From the NCBI RefSeq assembly GCF_004214795.1, contig NZ_CP035928.1, positions 2,418,001 through 2,482,000 of the forward strand: DNA of 64,000 nucleotides. Direction: 5' to 3'. The notes under the pieces were generated by a model. It saw nothing but the letters and a program-made list of their open reading frames with translations. It ran no database searches and was not told the origin of the DNA. Positions 36,161 to 43,724 of this stretch are shown here, in pieces. The stretch is from Malaciobacter pacificus (lineage in GTDB: Bacteria; Campylobacterota; Campylobacteria; Campylobacterales; Arcobacteraceae). Positions within the stretch are counted from its first letter, which is position 1; every line of letters starts with the position of its first letter. A program made the position numbers and the translations under genes.

Positions 36161-36182
36161 GAAGTAGAGATTACTCTACTTC
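36161..36182 (-). promoter_or_regulatory. Hairpin at the dnaK stop, abutting the next start codon
   Basis: The perfect arms GAAGTAGAG and CTCTACTTC (loop TAAT) include the last dnaK codons and its TAA stop. The ATG of the next gene follows immediately on the minus strand. It has no U-tract, so it is probably not a classical terminator. It could stabilise the 3' end or couple translation. Confidence 0.55.
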
Positions 36183-38060
36183 TGCATCGATAACATCATC
36201 GTCATCTTTTTTAGCTTTTTGGTTTGGTTGAGCACCAGCACCACCTGCTTGTTGCTCTTTAGCATACATAGCTTCAGCTAATTTGTGAGATTTTTCAGTT
36301 AAAGCTTTAACTTTCTCTTCAATTTGCTCTTTTGTTGCATTTTCATCTTTTAGAATCTCTTCTAATTCAGCAGCTGCATCAATGATAGCTTTTTTCTCTT
36401 CTTCTGAAACTGCAGATTCATTCTCTTCTAAAGTTTTTCTAGTTGAGTGTAATAAAGCATCAGCTTGGTTTCTTACTTCAATTACTTCTTTTTTCTTAGC
36501 ATCTGCTTCTTTATTAGCTTCTGCTTCTTGTACCATTTTTTCGATCTCTTCATCAGATAATCCAGATGAACCAGAAATAGTAATTTTATTCTCTTTTCCA
36601 GTACCTTTATCTTTTGCAGATACATTTAAAACACCATTTGCATCAATATCAAATGTTACTTCAATTTGAGGAACACCTCTAGGAGCTGCAGGAATATCAG
36701 ATAATTCAAACATACCTAAAGATTTGTTATCTTTAGCAAACTCTCTTTCACCTTGACCAACGTGAATAGATACTGCAGGTTGGTTATCTTCAGCTGTTGA
36801 GAATACTTGAGATTTTTTAACAGGAATAGTAGTTCCTTTTTCAATTAATCTAGTCATAACTCCACCAAGAGTTTCAATACCTAATGATAAAGGAGTAACG
36901 TCAAGTAATAATACATCTTTTACATCACCTTTTAATACACCAGCTTGAACAGCAGCACCAGCAGCAACAACTTCATCTGGGTTTACACCTTTATTTAAAT
37001 CTTTTCCAAAGAAATCTTTTACAACAGAGTTTGCTTTTGGTAATCTTGTAGATCCACCAACCATGATAACTTCTTGAATTTCATCTTTAGATAAATCAGC
37101 ATCATTTAAAGCAGTTTTGATGTGCTCTAAAGTCTCAGCAATTAAGTGCTCAGTCATTGATTCAAATTTAGCTCTTGTTAATGATTTAACTAAGTGAACA
37201 GGTCCTGCACTTCCCATTGAAATAAATGGTAAGTTGATTTCTGTTGATTCAGCAGAAGATAACTCTTTTTTAGCATTTTCAGCTGCATCTTTTAATCTTT
37301 GTAATGCCATTTTATCATTTTTAATATCAAAACCATTCTCGCTTTGGAACTCTTTTGCTAACCAATCAATAATAGCGTTATCAAAATCATCTCCACCTAA
37401 GAATGCATTACCATCAGTTGAAAGAACTTCAAATGTTCCATCACCAATCTCTAAAACAGTAACGTCAAATGTACCACCACCTAAATCATATACTAAAACT
37501 TTTTCTTCACCTTTTTTATCTAAACCATATGCAAGTGATGCTGCTGTTGGCTCATTGATAATTCTAAGTACATTAAGACCTGCAATTGTTCCAGCTTCTT
37601 GTGTTGCTTTTCTTTGTGCATCATTGAAGTAAGCTGGTACTGTAATTACTGCATCAGTAACAGGTGCTCCTAAATACTCTTCTGCATCAGCTTTTAATTT
37701 TCCTAAGATTTTTGCAGAAATCTCTTGTGGAGTATAAACTTTATCTCCAATCTCGACTGCTGCTGCACCGTTTCTATCAACAATTTTGTATCCAACTTTT
37801 TCTTGTGCTTCTTTAGCATTCTCTTCATCCATCATTAAACCCATAATTCTTTTTACAGAATAAATAGTTTTTTCAGGGTTTGTAATAGCTTGTCTTTTTG
37901 CTGGATCACCAACTAAAACTTCACCTTTGTCAGTAAATGCTACGATTGAAGGAGTTGTATTTTTACCCTCTTTATTTGGTATTACTTTTGCTTCTCCATT
38001 CTCATATACTGCCATACAAGAGTTTGTTGTACCTAAGTCAATTCCGATTACTTTGCTCAT
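36171..38060 (-). CDS. dnaK: Chaperone DnaK (Hsp70)
   Basis: The 629-residue protein has a complete nucleotide-binding domain: [34 protein letters not shown] and [10 protein letters not shown]. The substrate-binding domain begins with [14 protein letters not shown], and the tail ends [11 protein letters not shown]. It is third in hrcA-grpE-dnaK, with an 83-base gap after grpE. No dnaJ follows. Control by HrcA through the CIRCE upstream of hrcA is expected. Confidence 0.98.
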   Translation of the reverse strand: MSKVIGIDLGTTNSCMAVYENGEAKVIPNKEGKNTTPSIVAFTDKGEVLVGDPAKRQAITNPEKTIYSVKRIMGLMMDEENAKEAQEKVGYKIVDRNGAAAVEIGDKVYTPQEISAKILGKLKADAEEYLGAPVTDAVITVPAYFNDAQRKATQEAGTIAGLNVLRIINEPTAASLAYGLDKKGEEKVLVYDLGGGTFDVTVLEIGDGTFEVLSTDGNAFLGGDDFDNAIIDWLAKEFQSENGFDIKNDKMALQRLKDAAENAKKELSSAESTEINLPFISMGSAGPVHLVKSLTRAKFESMTEHLIAETLEHIKTALNDADLSKDEIQEVIMVGGSTRLPKANSVVKDFFGKDLNKGVNPDEVVAAGAAVQAGVLKGDVKDVLLLDVTPLSLGIETLGGVMTRLIEKGTTIPVKKSQVFSTAEDNQPAVSIHVGQGEREFAKDNKSLGMFELSDIPAAPRGVPQIEVTFDIDANGVLNVSAKDKGTGKENKITISGSSGLSDEEIEKMVQEAEANKEADAKKKEVIEVRNQADALLHSTRKTLEENESAVSEEEKKAIIDAAAELEEILKDENATKEQIEEKVKALTEKSHKLAEAMYAKEQQAGGAGAQPNQKAKKDDDDVIDAEVE

Positions 38061-38143
38061 TTTTCTTCCTTATCAGTTTTTTATTTTTTATTTAATTTAA
38101 ATTTGTTTATATCTTTTAGTTTTGTGACATTACGGTCAGCTAA

Positions 38144-38704
38144 TTAATTAGCGATTGAAACCATTGCTGGTCTTAGTAATCTATCTTTTAATAGATATCC
38201 TTTTTGCATCACTTGAACAATTTGCCCAGATTCATGATCAGCACTATCAACTTGCATAATTGCATTGTGAATATTTGGATCAAATTCACCATCTGTTTCA
38301 ACAATTGAAATGTTATGCTTTTCAAAAGCACTATAGAAATTTTTGATAGTTAATTCAACACCCTCTTTTAATTTTCCTAGTAACTCCTCAGCTGGTAAAT
38401 CAGCTGCTTCTTCAGCTGCTAGTGCCATCTCAAGTGTATCAATAGGCATTAATAAATCCTTAGCAAATTTCTCACTTGCATAATCAATTGCTGCATATTT
38501 CTCTTTTTCTAATCTTTTTTTAATATTTTCAAAATCAGCATGAACTCTTAAATATTTCTCTTGTTCATTTTTTAACTGTTCTTCTAAAGCTGCAATTTTT
38601 TCTTCAGCACTTAACTCTTTTTCTTCTATATTCTCACTAGAAGCTGTTTCTTGTGTTGTTTCAACTTCTTCTTGATTTAACTCTTCTTTAGTCTCTTCAC
38701 TCAT
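38144..38704 (-). CDS. grpE: Nucleotide exchange factor GrpE
   Basis: The 186-residue protein has an acidic, disordered N-terminus (about 40 residues), a long helix with LRVHADFENIKKRLEKEK, and the C-terminal beta domain containing FDPNIHNAIMQ and GYLLKDRLLRPAMVSI. It releases ADP from DnaK. It starts 9 bases after hrcA. The stop lies in the perfect palindrome GCTAATTAATTAGC. Confidence 0.97.
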   Translation of the reverse strand: MSEETKEELNQEEVETTQETASSENIEEKELSAEEKIAALEEQLKNEQEKYLRVHADFENIKKRLEKEKYAAIDYASEKFAKDLLMPIDTLEMALAAEEAADLPAEELLGKLKEGVELTIKNFYSAFEKHNISIVETDGEFDPNIHNAIMQVDSADHESGQIVQVMQKGYLLKDRLLRPAMVSIAN

Positions 38705-38712
38705 CTAATCTC

Positions 38713-39501
38713 CTAAAATGATGTAATTTTTCTATAAAAATATTCGTAATTTTTTGAAAGCTGTCCAACAACCAACATTTTTACATCTTCATTGTTTATC
38801 ATACAATTATGACAAATACCTAAATAGTCATCTGGCAATAAATTTTCAAAATATAAACCTTCCTTTATATCATCTAAAATATGACCTTTTAAGAATCTAT
38901 TTATAGTAAACTCATCAAAATTATAAGTTAATGCTAAATTTAAAAACTCTTTATAATTAAATATTTCAAAGTCATTGTTTTGAATGTTATTACTAATAGC
39001 TTCATAAAGTTCATAAGCTACAACATCTTTTGATATCTTTAAAATATCATTTAAACTAAGACTAATCATATCATTTAAAAATCTATGTAATGCATTTGTA
39101 TATTTAATACTAACTGCAAAAGATGTAAATTCTAAAATCATATATCTATTTTCTACATTTATGATATTTAGTAAAACATCAGATTTCTCTTTTTTAACAA
39201 AAACCGACAGTCCAATTTCAGATGCAAAATATTGTAATGCTCGTAAATTAATTCCCTTAAGTTTAAAATTAAGTTTAGTTTGCCAATATTGTTTTAAAGC
39301 TTCACTAGTAGGTGTTCTTCCACTACTTACATGTTCTTGAGCAAGATATCCTTCATCACCAAGTTTTTTAAAGTAACCTCTAATAGTGGCTGGTGAATAT
39401 GCTATATCATACATAGATTTTAATTGAGTTGAACCAATTGGTTCTAAATGCTCAATATAAGCTTTAATAATTGACTGTAATAAAAACTCTTTTTTATCCA
39501 T
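38713..39501 (-). CDS. hrcA: Heat-inducible transcription repressor HrcA
   Basis: The 262-residue protein has an N-terminal winged helix (KKEFLLQSIIKAYIEHLEPIGSTQLK, then YSPATIRGYFKKLGDEGYL and HVSSGRTPT) and a C-terminal dimer/GAF-like domain. I start it at ATG 39501 (MDKKEF). Upstream in-frame ATGs at 39516 and 39537 would add residues, and the latter lies inside the CIRCE operator. The repressor is shorter than Bacillus HrcA, as usual in Campylobacterota. It represses its own operon and responds to chaperone load. Confidence 0.95.
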   Translation of the reverse strand: MDKKEFLLQSIIKAYIEHLEPIGSTQLKSMYDIAYSPATIRGYFKKLGDEGYLAQEHVSSGRTPTSEALKQYWQTKLNFKLKGINLRALQYFASEIGLSVFVKKEKSDVLLNIINVENRYMILEFTSFAVSIKYTNALHRFLNDMISLSLNDILKISKDVVAYELYEAISNNIQNNDFEIFNYKEFLNLALTYNFDEFTINRFLKGHILDDIKEGLYFENLLPDDYLGICHNCMINNEDVKMLVVGQLSKNYEYFYRKITSF

Positions 39502-39526
39502 AATGTTTACAACCATTTTATATTTT

Positions 39527-39553
39527 TTAGCACTCATTATCTTAAACTGCTAA
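39527..39553 (-). promoter_or_regulatory. CIRCE operator (HrcA binding site)
   Basis: One arm is TTAGCACTC (39527-39535) and the other AACTGCTAA (39545-39553), with a 9-base spacer. Against the consensus TTAGCACTC-N9-GAGTGCTAA one half is perfect and the other has two mismatches. It lies just downstream of the promoter -10 box, where a repressor would block RNA polymerase. Confidence 0.9.
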
Positions 39554-39556
39554 AGA

Positions 39557-39586
39557 ATTATAACTTATTGAGTCTTTATTTGTCAA
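39557..39586 (-). promoter_or_regulatory. Sigma-70 promoter of hrcA-grpE-dnaK
   Basis: On the minus strand TTGACA (39586-39581) and TATAAT (39562-39557) are 18 bases apart. The consensus hexamers fit a strong promoter kept in check by the CIRCE operator that follows it. Confidence 0.85.
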
Positions 39587-39772
39587 GTAGTTTTAATTAA
39601 ATTAGCAATTTTTTAATAAATTGACAAATAATAAAAAATAAACTTTAAAATGTATACTAATTATAATATTTAGCTTTTTTTAAGTTTGATTAAATCTTTT
39701 ATATGATAAATTTTAATACATAAATAACTTTTATGTAATTAATAGTTAATTATTTATTCCAAAGGAGAAAAA

Positions 39773-40720
39773 ATGAAAAAAATTGCTACAGCAACACTAG
39801 TTGGACTATTATCAATTCCAGCATTTTCAGCAGAGTTTATTACAATTGGTACAGGTGGAGTTACAGGAACTTACTACCCAACAGGTGGTGCTATTTGTAG
39901 ATTAGTTAATAAATATAAAAAAGAAACAAAAATTAGATGTTCTGTTGAATCAACTGGTGGTTCAGTATACAATATTAACACAATTAAAAATGGTGAATTA
40001 GATTTTGGTATTGCACAATCGGATGTTGTGTACCAAGCTAGCAAAGGAACTGGTAAATTTGATGGAAAGGCTGTTCCAAAATTAAAATCTGTTATGGCAA
40101 TTTATCCTGAACTTTTAACTTTAGTTACTAGAAAAGATGCAAATATCAATGCTTTAACTGATGTAAAAGGTAAAAGAATTAATTTAGGAAATCCAGGTTC
40201 TGGAAATGAAGCAACTGCTTTAACACTATTTGATGCAAGTGGAATTAAAAAAGATGATTTATCTTTTGCAGGGGCTTTAAAAGCTTCAGAAATGCCTGAT
40301 GCATTAAGAGATAACAAAATTGATGGATACTTCTATATGGTAGGACACCCAACTGCAAATATCAAAGATGCTTCAAACTCAGTTGATGTGAAAATTACTC
40401 CAATTGCTGGAGAAAATGTTGATAGTTTAATTAAAAAATACCCATACTTTGCAAAAGCTGATGTACCAGGAGGAATTTACAAAGGAAATGAAAACCCTAC
40501 TCCTACATTTGGTGTTAAAGCAGTTTTAGTTACAAGTGATGATGTTAGCACAACTGCTGTTTATACAGTTGTAAAAGCTATTTTAGAAAATTTTGAAGAT
40601 TTCAAAAAATTACACCCAGCATATAGTAATATTACTAAAGAGTCTTTATTAGATGGACTTTCAGCTCCTTTACATGAAGGTGCTAAAAAATACTTCCAAG
40701 AAGCTGGTGTTTTAAAATAA
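39773..40720 (+). CDS. TAXI-family TRAP transporter solute-binding protein
   Basis: The 315-residue periplasmic protein has a signal peptide cleaved after AFSA, then ITIGTGGVTGTYYPTGGAICRLVN, the hallmark of TAXI binding proteins. LDFGIAQSDVVY and GKRINLGNPGSGNEATAL follow. It captures a substrate, often a dicarboxylate such as glutamate or 2-oxoglutarate, for the adjacent fused permease; the exact ligand is unknown. A strong AAAGGAG ribosome site precedes the ATG. Two hairpins follow the gene and may set the ratio of binding protein to permease. Confidence 0.94.
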   Translation: MKKIATATLVGLLSIPAFSAEFITIGTGGVTGTYYPTGGAICRLVNKYKKETKIRCSVESTGGSVYNINTIKNGELDFGIAQSDVVYQASKGTGKFDGKAVPKLKSVMAIYPELLTLVTRKDANINALTDVKGKRINLGNPGSGNEATALTLFDASGIKKDDLSFAGALKASEMPDALRDNKIDGYFYMVGHPTANIKDASNSVDVKITPIAGENVDSLIKKYPYFAKADVPGGIYKGNENPTPTFGVKAVLVTSDDVSTTAVYTVVKAILENFEDFKKLHPAYSNITKESLLDGLSAPLHEGAKKYFQEAGVLK

Positions 40721-40734
40721 TTTAAAACTTCTTA

Positions 40735-40759
40735 ATATTCAAGGGGTTCCCTTGAATAT
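40735..40759 (+). promoter_or_regulatory. Intercistronic hairpin 1 (binding protein to permease)
   Basis: The perfect 10-bp arms ATATTCAAGG and CCTTGAATAT surround a 5-base loop, 14 bases after the stop. There is only a weak T-run, so it may act as a partial terminator or an RNA-stabilising 3' end for the abundant binding-protein message. Confidence 0.7.
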
Positions 40760-40769
40760 ACTCTATTTT

Positions 40770-40806
40770 CATAATTCATTTAATAATTTTCATTAAATGA
40801 ATTATG
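40770..40806 (+). promoter_or_regulatory. Intercistronic hairpin 2
   Basis: The perfect 15-bp AT-rich arms CATAATTCATTTAAT and ATTAAATGAATTATG surround a 7-base loop. An ATG at 40804 lies in the second arm and is therefore an unlikely start. The permease ribosome site is 20 bases further on. Confidence 0.7.
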
Positions 40807-40836
40807 AGAAATCATTTAAAATCAAAAGGAAAAGAT

Positions 40837-42939
40837 ATGGCTATTTATGAAGAAAAACCTCATAAAATGTCCGAACTTGAGCAAGAGTCCCTTCATGAAA
40901 CTGAAGCTGTTGTAAATGAGCTTGAAGGACAAAGAGTTTTTGGTTCGCAACATTATGAGTTTTGGATTATATCTACTATTGCTCTATGTTGGTCAATGTT
41001 CCAATTATATATAGTAATAGAACCTGTTAATTCTACAATTAGTAGATCAGTACACTTAACATTTGCAATGGCTCTTGCATTTTTAATTTACCCAATGATG
41101 AGAAAACCGTACTTTTTAAAAAAAGTTAGGTGGTTTGGTTATGCATTTATGACACTTGGAATTATTACTGCATCTTACATAGCAGTAAATTATGAGGCTT
41201 TAGCTTTAAGACCAGGTGATTATACAACATTTGATATTGTAATGGCTATTTTAGCAATCATTATTCTAATTGAAGCAGGAAGAAGAGTTTTAGGTTTTGC
41301 ATTAAGTTTGATTGCCATCGTATTTTTAGCATATGACTTTTTAGGTCCTTATATGCCTGAACTTATTATTCACAAAGGTGCTAGTTTAAATAAACTTGCA
41401 GGACATATGTACTTAACAACAGAAGGGATATTTGGTGTTCCCCTTGGAGTATCAGCTGGTTTTGTTTTTCTATTTGTACTATTTGGTTCACTTTTAGATA
41501 AAGCAGGTGCTGGTGAATATTTTATCAATTTAGCATTTGCAATGCTTGGTAAATTTAGAGGAGGTCCAGCTAAAGCTTCTGTTGTAGCTTCTGGATTTAC
41601 AGGTATTATGTCAGGTTCATCTATTGCAAATACTGTTACAACTGGTACATTTACAATTCCATTAATGAAAAAAACTGGATTTAGACCCGAACAAGCAGGT
41701 GCAGTAGAAGTTGCTTCATCTACTAATGGACAATTAATGCCACCAGTTATGGGAGCAGCAGCATTTATTATTGCAGAGTTTTTAGGTATGGCGTATACTG
41801 ATGTAATAGTTGCAGCATTTATTCCAGCATTTGTTTCATATTTTGCACTGTTTTATATAGTTCATTTAGAAGCTTTAAAATTAGGTTTAAAAGGTATGGA
41901 TGATGAAGATTTACCTCCAAAATGGAAAACATTTGTTCAAGGTATTCATTACTTAGTTCCTATTTTCTTCTTACTTTATACTTTAATGGTATTAAGAGAG
42001 AGTGCTGCTAGTGCAGCTTTTAATGCAATTATGCTTTTAATGCTTCTTATGGTAGTACAACATCCATTTAGAGCCTTTTTAGCAAAAGAAAAAATTACTA
42101 AAGAGATTTGGCTTTCTGGATTTGTTGATATTTTAGCAGGTATGATAAGTGGTGCTAAAAATATGGTTCCTATTGCTATTGCAACAGCACTTGCTGGTAT
42201 TGTTGTAGGAAGTATTACATTAACTGGACTTGGTCAAGTATTACTTGAAGTTGTTGAAACACTTTCAGGTGGAAATATCTTTGCAATCTTAATTTTAGCA
42301 GGTATTATATCTCTTATCTTAGGAATGGGATTACCAACAACTGCAAATTATATTGTAATGGCATCACTTACTGCACCTGTTATTTTAACGCTTGCAGGTG
42401 ATAATGGATATTTAATTCCAGCGATTGCTGCACACTTGTTTGTGTTTTACTTTGGTATTCTAGCAGATGACACCCCACCTGTTGGACTTGCAGCATATGC
42501 AGCTGCTGGTATTGCAAAAGCAGATCCAATTAAAACAGGTATTCAAGGATTTAAATATGATATACGAACTGCAATTTTACCGTTCATGTTCTTCTTTAAT
42601 CCAGAGCTATTATTAATTTCAGGAGTTGATGAATTAAACCCTGCAAATCCAAGTGGATGGATATGGATTACTAATCCAGTTGAAATTTTAATTATATTTA
42701 CAACAGCATTTATAGGAATGGTATCATTCTCTTGTTTCACACAAGGATACTTTATAACAAAAACAAATGTTATAGAGAGATTTATATTCTTAGTTCCTGT
42801 TCCATTTATGTTCTTACCAAAAATTATGGAAGAGTATTTAAGTTTACCAACGCATTATATTTCATACTTAATAGGAATTGGAATTTTAGCAGGATTATAT
42901 TTAATACAAAAAAATAGAGTTAGAAAACAAAAGAGTTAA
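40837..42939 (+). CDS. TRAP transporter permease, fused small and large subunits (4TM/12TM)
   Basis: The 700-residue membrane protein has an N-terminal four-helix DctQ-like part (to about residue 160) joined to a DctM-like large part. The latter carries GFTGIMSGSSIANTVTTGTFTIPLMKK, LMPPVMGAAAFIIAEFLG and a second repeat with LGMGLPTTANYIVMA and DDTPPVGLAAYAAAGIA. Such fused permeases go with TAXI binding proteins. I start at ATG 40837, six bases after AAGGA; the in-frame ATG at 40804 sits in a hairpin arm. The gene ends at a convergent terminator. Confidence 0.93.
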   Translation: MAIYEEKPHKMSELEQESLHETEAVVNELEGQRVFGSQHYEFWIISTIALCWSMFQLYIVIEPVNSTISRSVHLTFAMALAFLIYPMMRKPYFLKKVRWFGYAFMTLGIITASYIAVNYEALALRPGDYTTFDIVMAILAIIILIEAGRRVLGFALSLIAIVFLAYDFLGPYMPELIIHKGASLNKLAGHMYLTTEGIFGVPLGVSAGFVFLFVLFGSLLDKAGAGEYFINLAFAMLGKFRGGPAKASVVASGFTGIMSGSSIANTVTTGTFTIPLMKKTGFRPEQAGAVEVASSTNGQLMPPVMGAAAFIIAEFLGMAYTDVIVAAFIPAFVSYFALFYIVHLEALKLGLKGMDDEDLPPKWKTFVQGIHYLVPIFFLLYTLMVLRESAASAAFNAIMLLMLLMVVQHPFRAFLAKEKITKEIWLSGFVDILAGMISGAKNMVPIAIATALAGIVVGSITLTGLGQVLLEVVETLSGGNIFAILILAGIISLILGMGLPTTANYIVMASLTAPVILTLAGDNGYLIPAIAAHLFVFYFGILADDTPPVGLAAYAAAGIAKADPIKTGIQGFKYDIRTAILPFMFFFNPELLLISGVDELNPANPSGWIWITNPVEILIIFTTAFIGMVSFSCFTQGYFITKTNVIERFIFLVPVPFMFLPKIMEEYLSLPTHYISYLIGIGILAGLYLIQKNRVRKQKS

Positions 42940-42951
42940 TCTCTTTTGTTT
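42925..42951. terminator. Bidirectional terminator, permease against response regulator
   Basis: The perfect 11-bp arms AAACAAAAGAG and CTCTTTTGTTT surround loop TTAAT. It spans the permease stop and lies at the 3' end of the convergent regulator gene. Confidence 0.8.
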
Positions 42952-43669
42952 ACATTGAAAGTGTTTTCTCGATTTTGTAACCAAAACCTTTTTGAGAGAT
43001 AATAAAATCATCCTCTTTTAGTTTATCTTTTAATCTTTTCATAACCGTTCTAAAAGATGAATCACTAATAGATAAATCATCCCAAACCTCTTTTTTAAAC
43101 TCTTCAAGAGTAATTAAATTTCCAATATTTTTAATTAAAACATCTAAAATATCTGATTCTTTTTTTGATAATTTTACTACTAAATTATTTTCATATAGAT
43201 TCTCACTATTTAAATCGTATGTAAAAGTATTATTTAATTTAAGTAAATTATTATTTTTTTGAGATTTTACTTTTTCTTCTGTAACTTCTTCTTTTGCTTT
43301 TTGTAATAATTCCATCATCGTGTCAATATTTAATGGTTTAACAAAATAACCAAGAACTCTAAGATTTATTAATTTAAGTAAATCATCTTCATTTTTATGT
43401 GCACTCACAATAATAAATCTTTGATTAGGTAAAATCTCTAAAATTTTATCAATCATACTCATACCATCAACATTTGGCATTTTTAAATCAGTCAAAACTA
43501 AATCAAAATTTGTATTGTTGTCATGATTCTCTTCAAAGATATTAAAACCCTCTTCTCCATCACAAGCAACAACAACCTCATCAAAGATTGTATTTAGATA
43601 AAACCCTAATGTTTTTCTTGCGATATCTTCATCTTCAACCAATAAAACTCTTGTAAATATATTTTCCAT
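42950..43669 (-). CDS. OmpR/PhoB-type response regulator
   Basis: The 239-residue protein has a receiver domain with VLLVEDED, phospho-acceptor Asp in LVLTDLKMPNVDG, Ser in FIIVSAHKN and Lys in GYFVKPLNID. A winged helix follows from about residue 145 (KLSKKESDILDVLIKN, RTVMKRLKDKL). It starts 55 bases after the kinase on the other side. Its place beside the TRAP genes suggests it may control transport, which is a common arrangement but unproven here. Confidence 0.9.
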   Translation of the reverse strand: MENIFTRVLLVEDEDIARKTLGFYLNTIFDEVVVACDGEEGFNIFEENHDNNTNFDLVLTDLKMPNVDGMSMIDKILEILPNQRFIIVSAHKNEDDLLKLINLRVLGYFVKPLNIDTMMELLQKAKEEVTEEKVKSQKNNNLLKLNNTFTYDLNSENLYENNLVVKLSKKESDILDVLIKNIGNLITLEEFKKEVWDDLSISDSSFRTVMKRLKDKLKEDDFIISQKGFGYKIEKTLSM

Positions 43670-43724
43670 TTTTTATCTTTCCATTTTTTGTGAATTAATT
43701 ATATCAAAAACTGCATTATTAATT

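Noticed and set aside
37234-37632. 132-codon frame opposite dnaK
   Set aside because: Shadow of the conserved DnaK ATPase domain; composition mirrors the complementary codons.
39502-39537. Upstream ATG for hrcA giving a 12-residue extension
   Set aside because: The ATG lies inside the CIRCE operator, and family members start at the MDKKEF-type sequence.
40804-40836. Upstream ATG for the TRAP permease
   Set aside because: It lies in the arm of a perfect hairpin; AAGGA with six-base spacing supports 40837.
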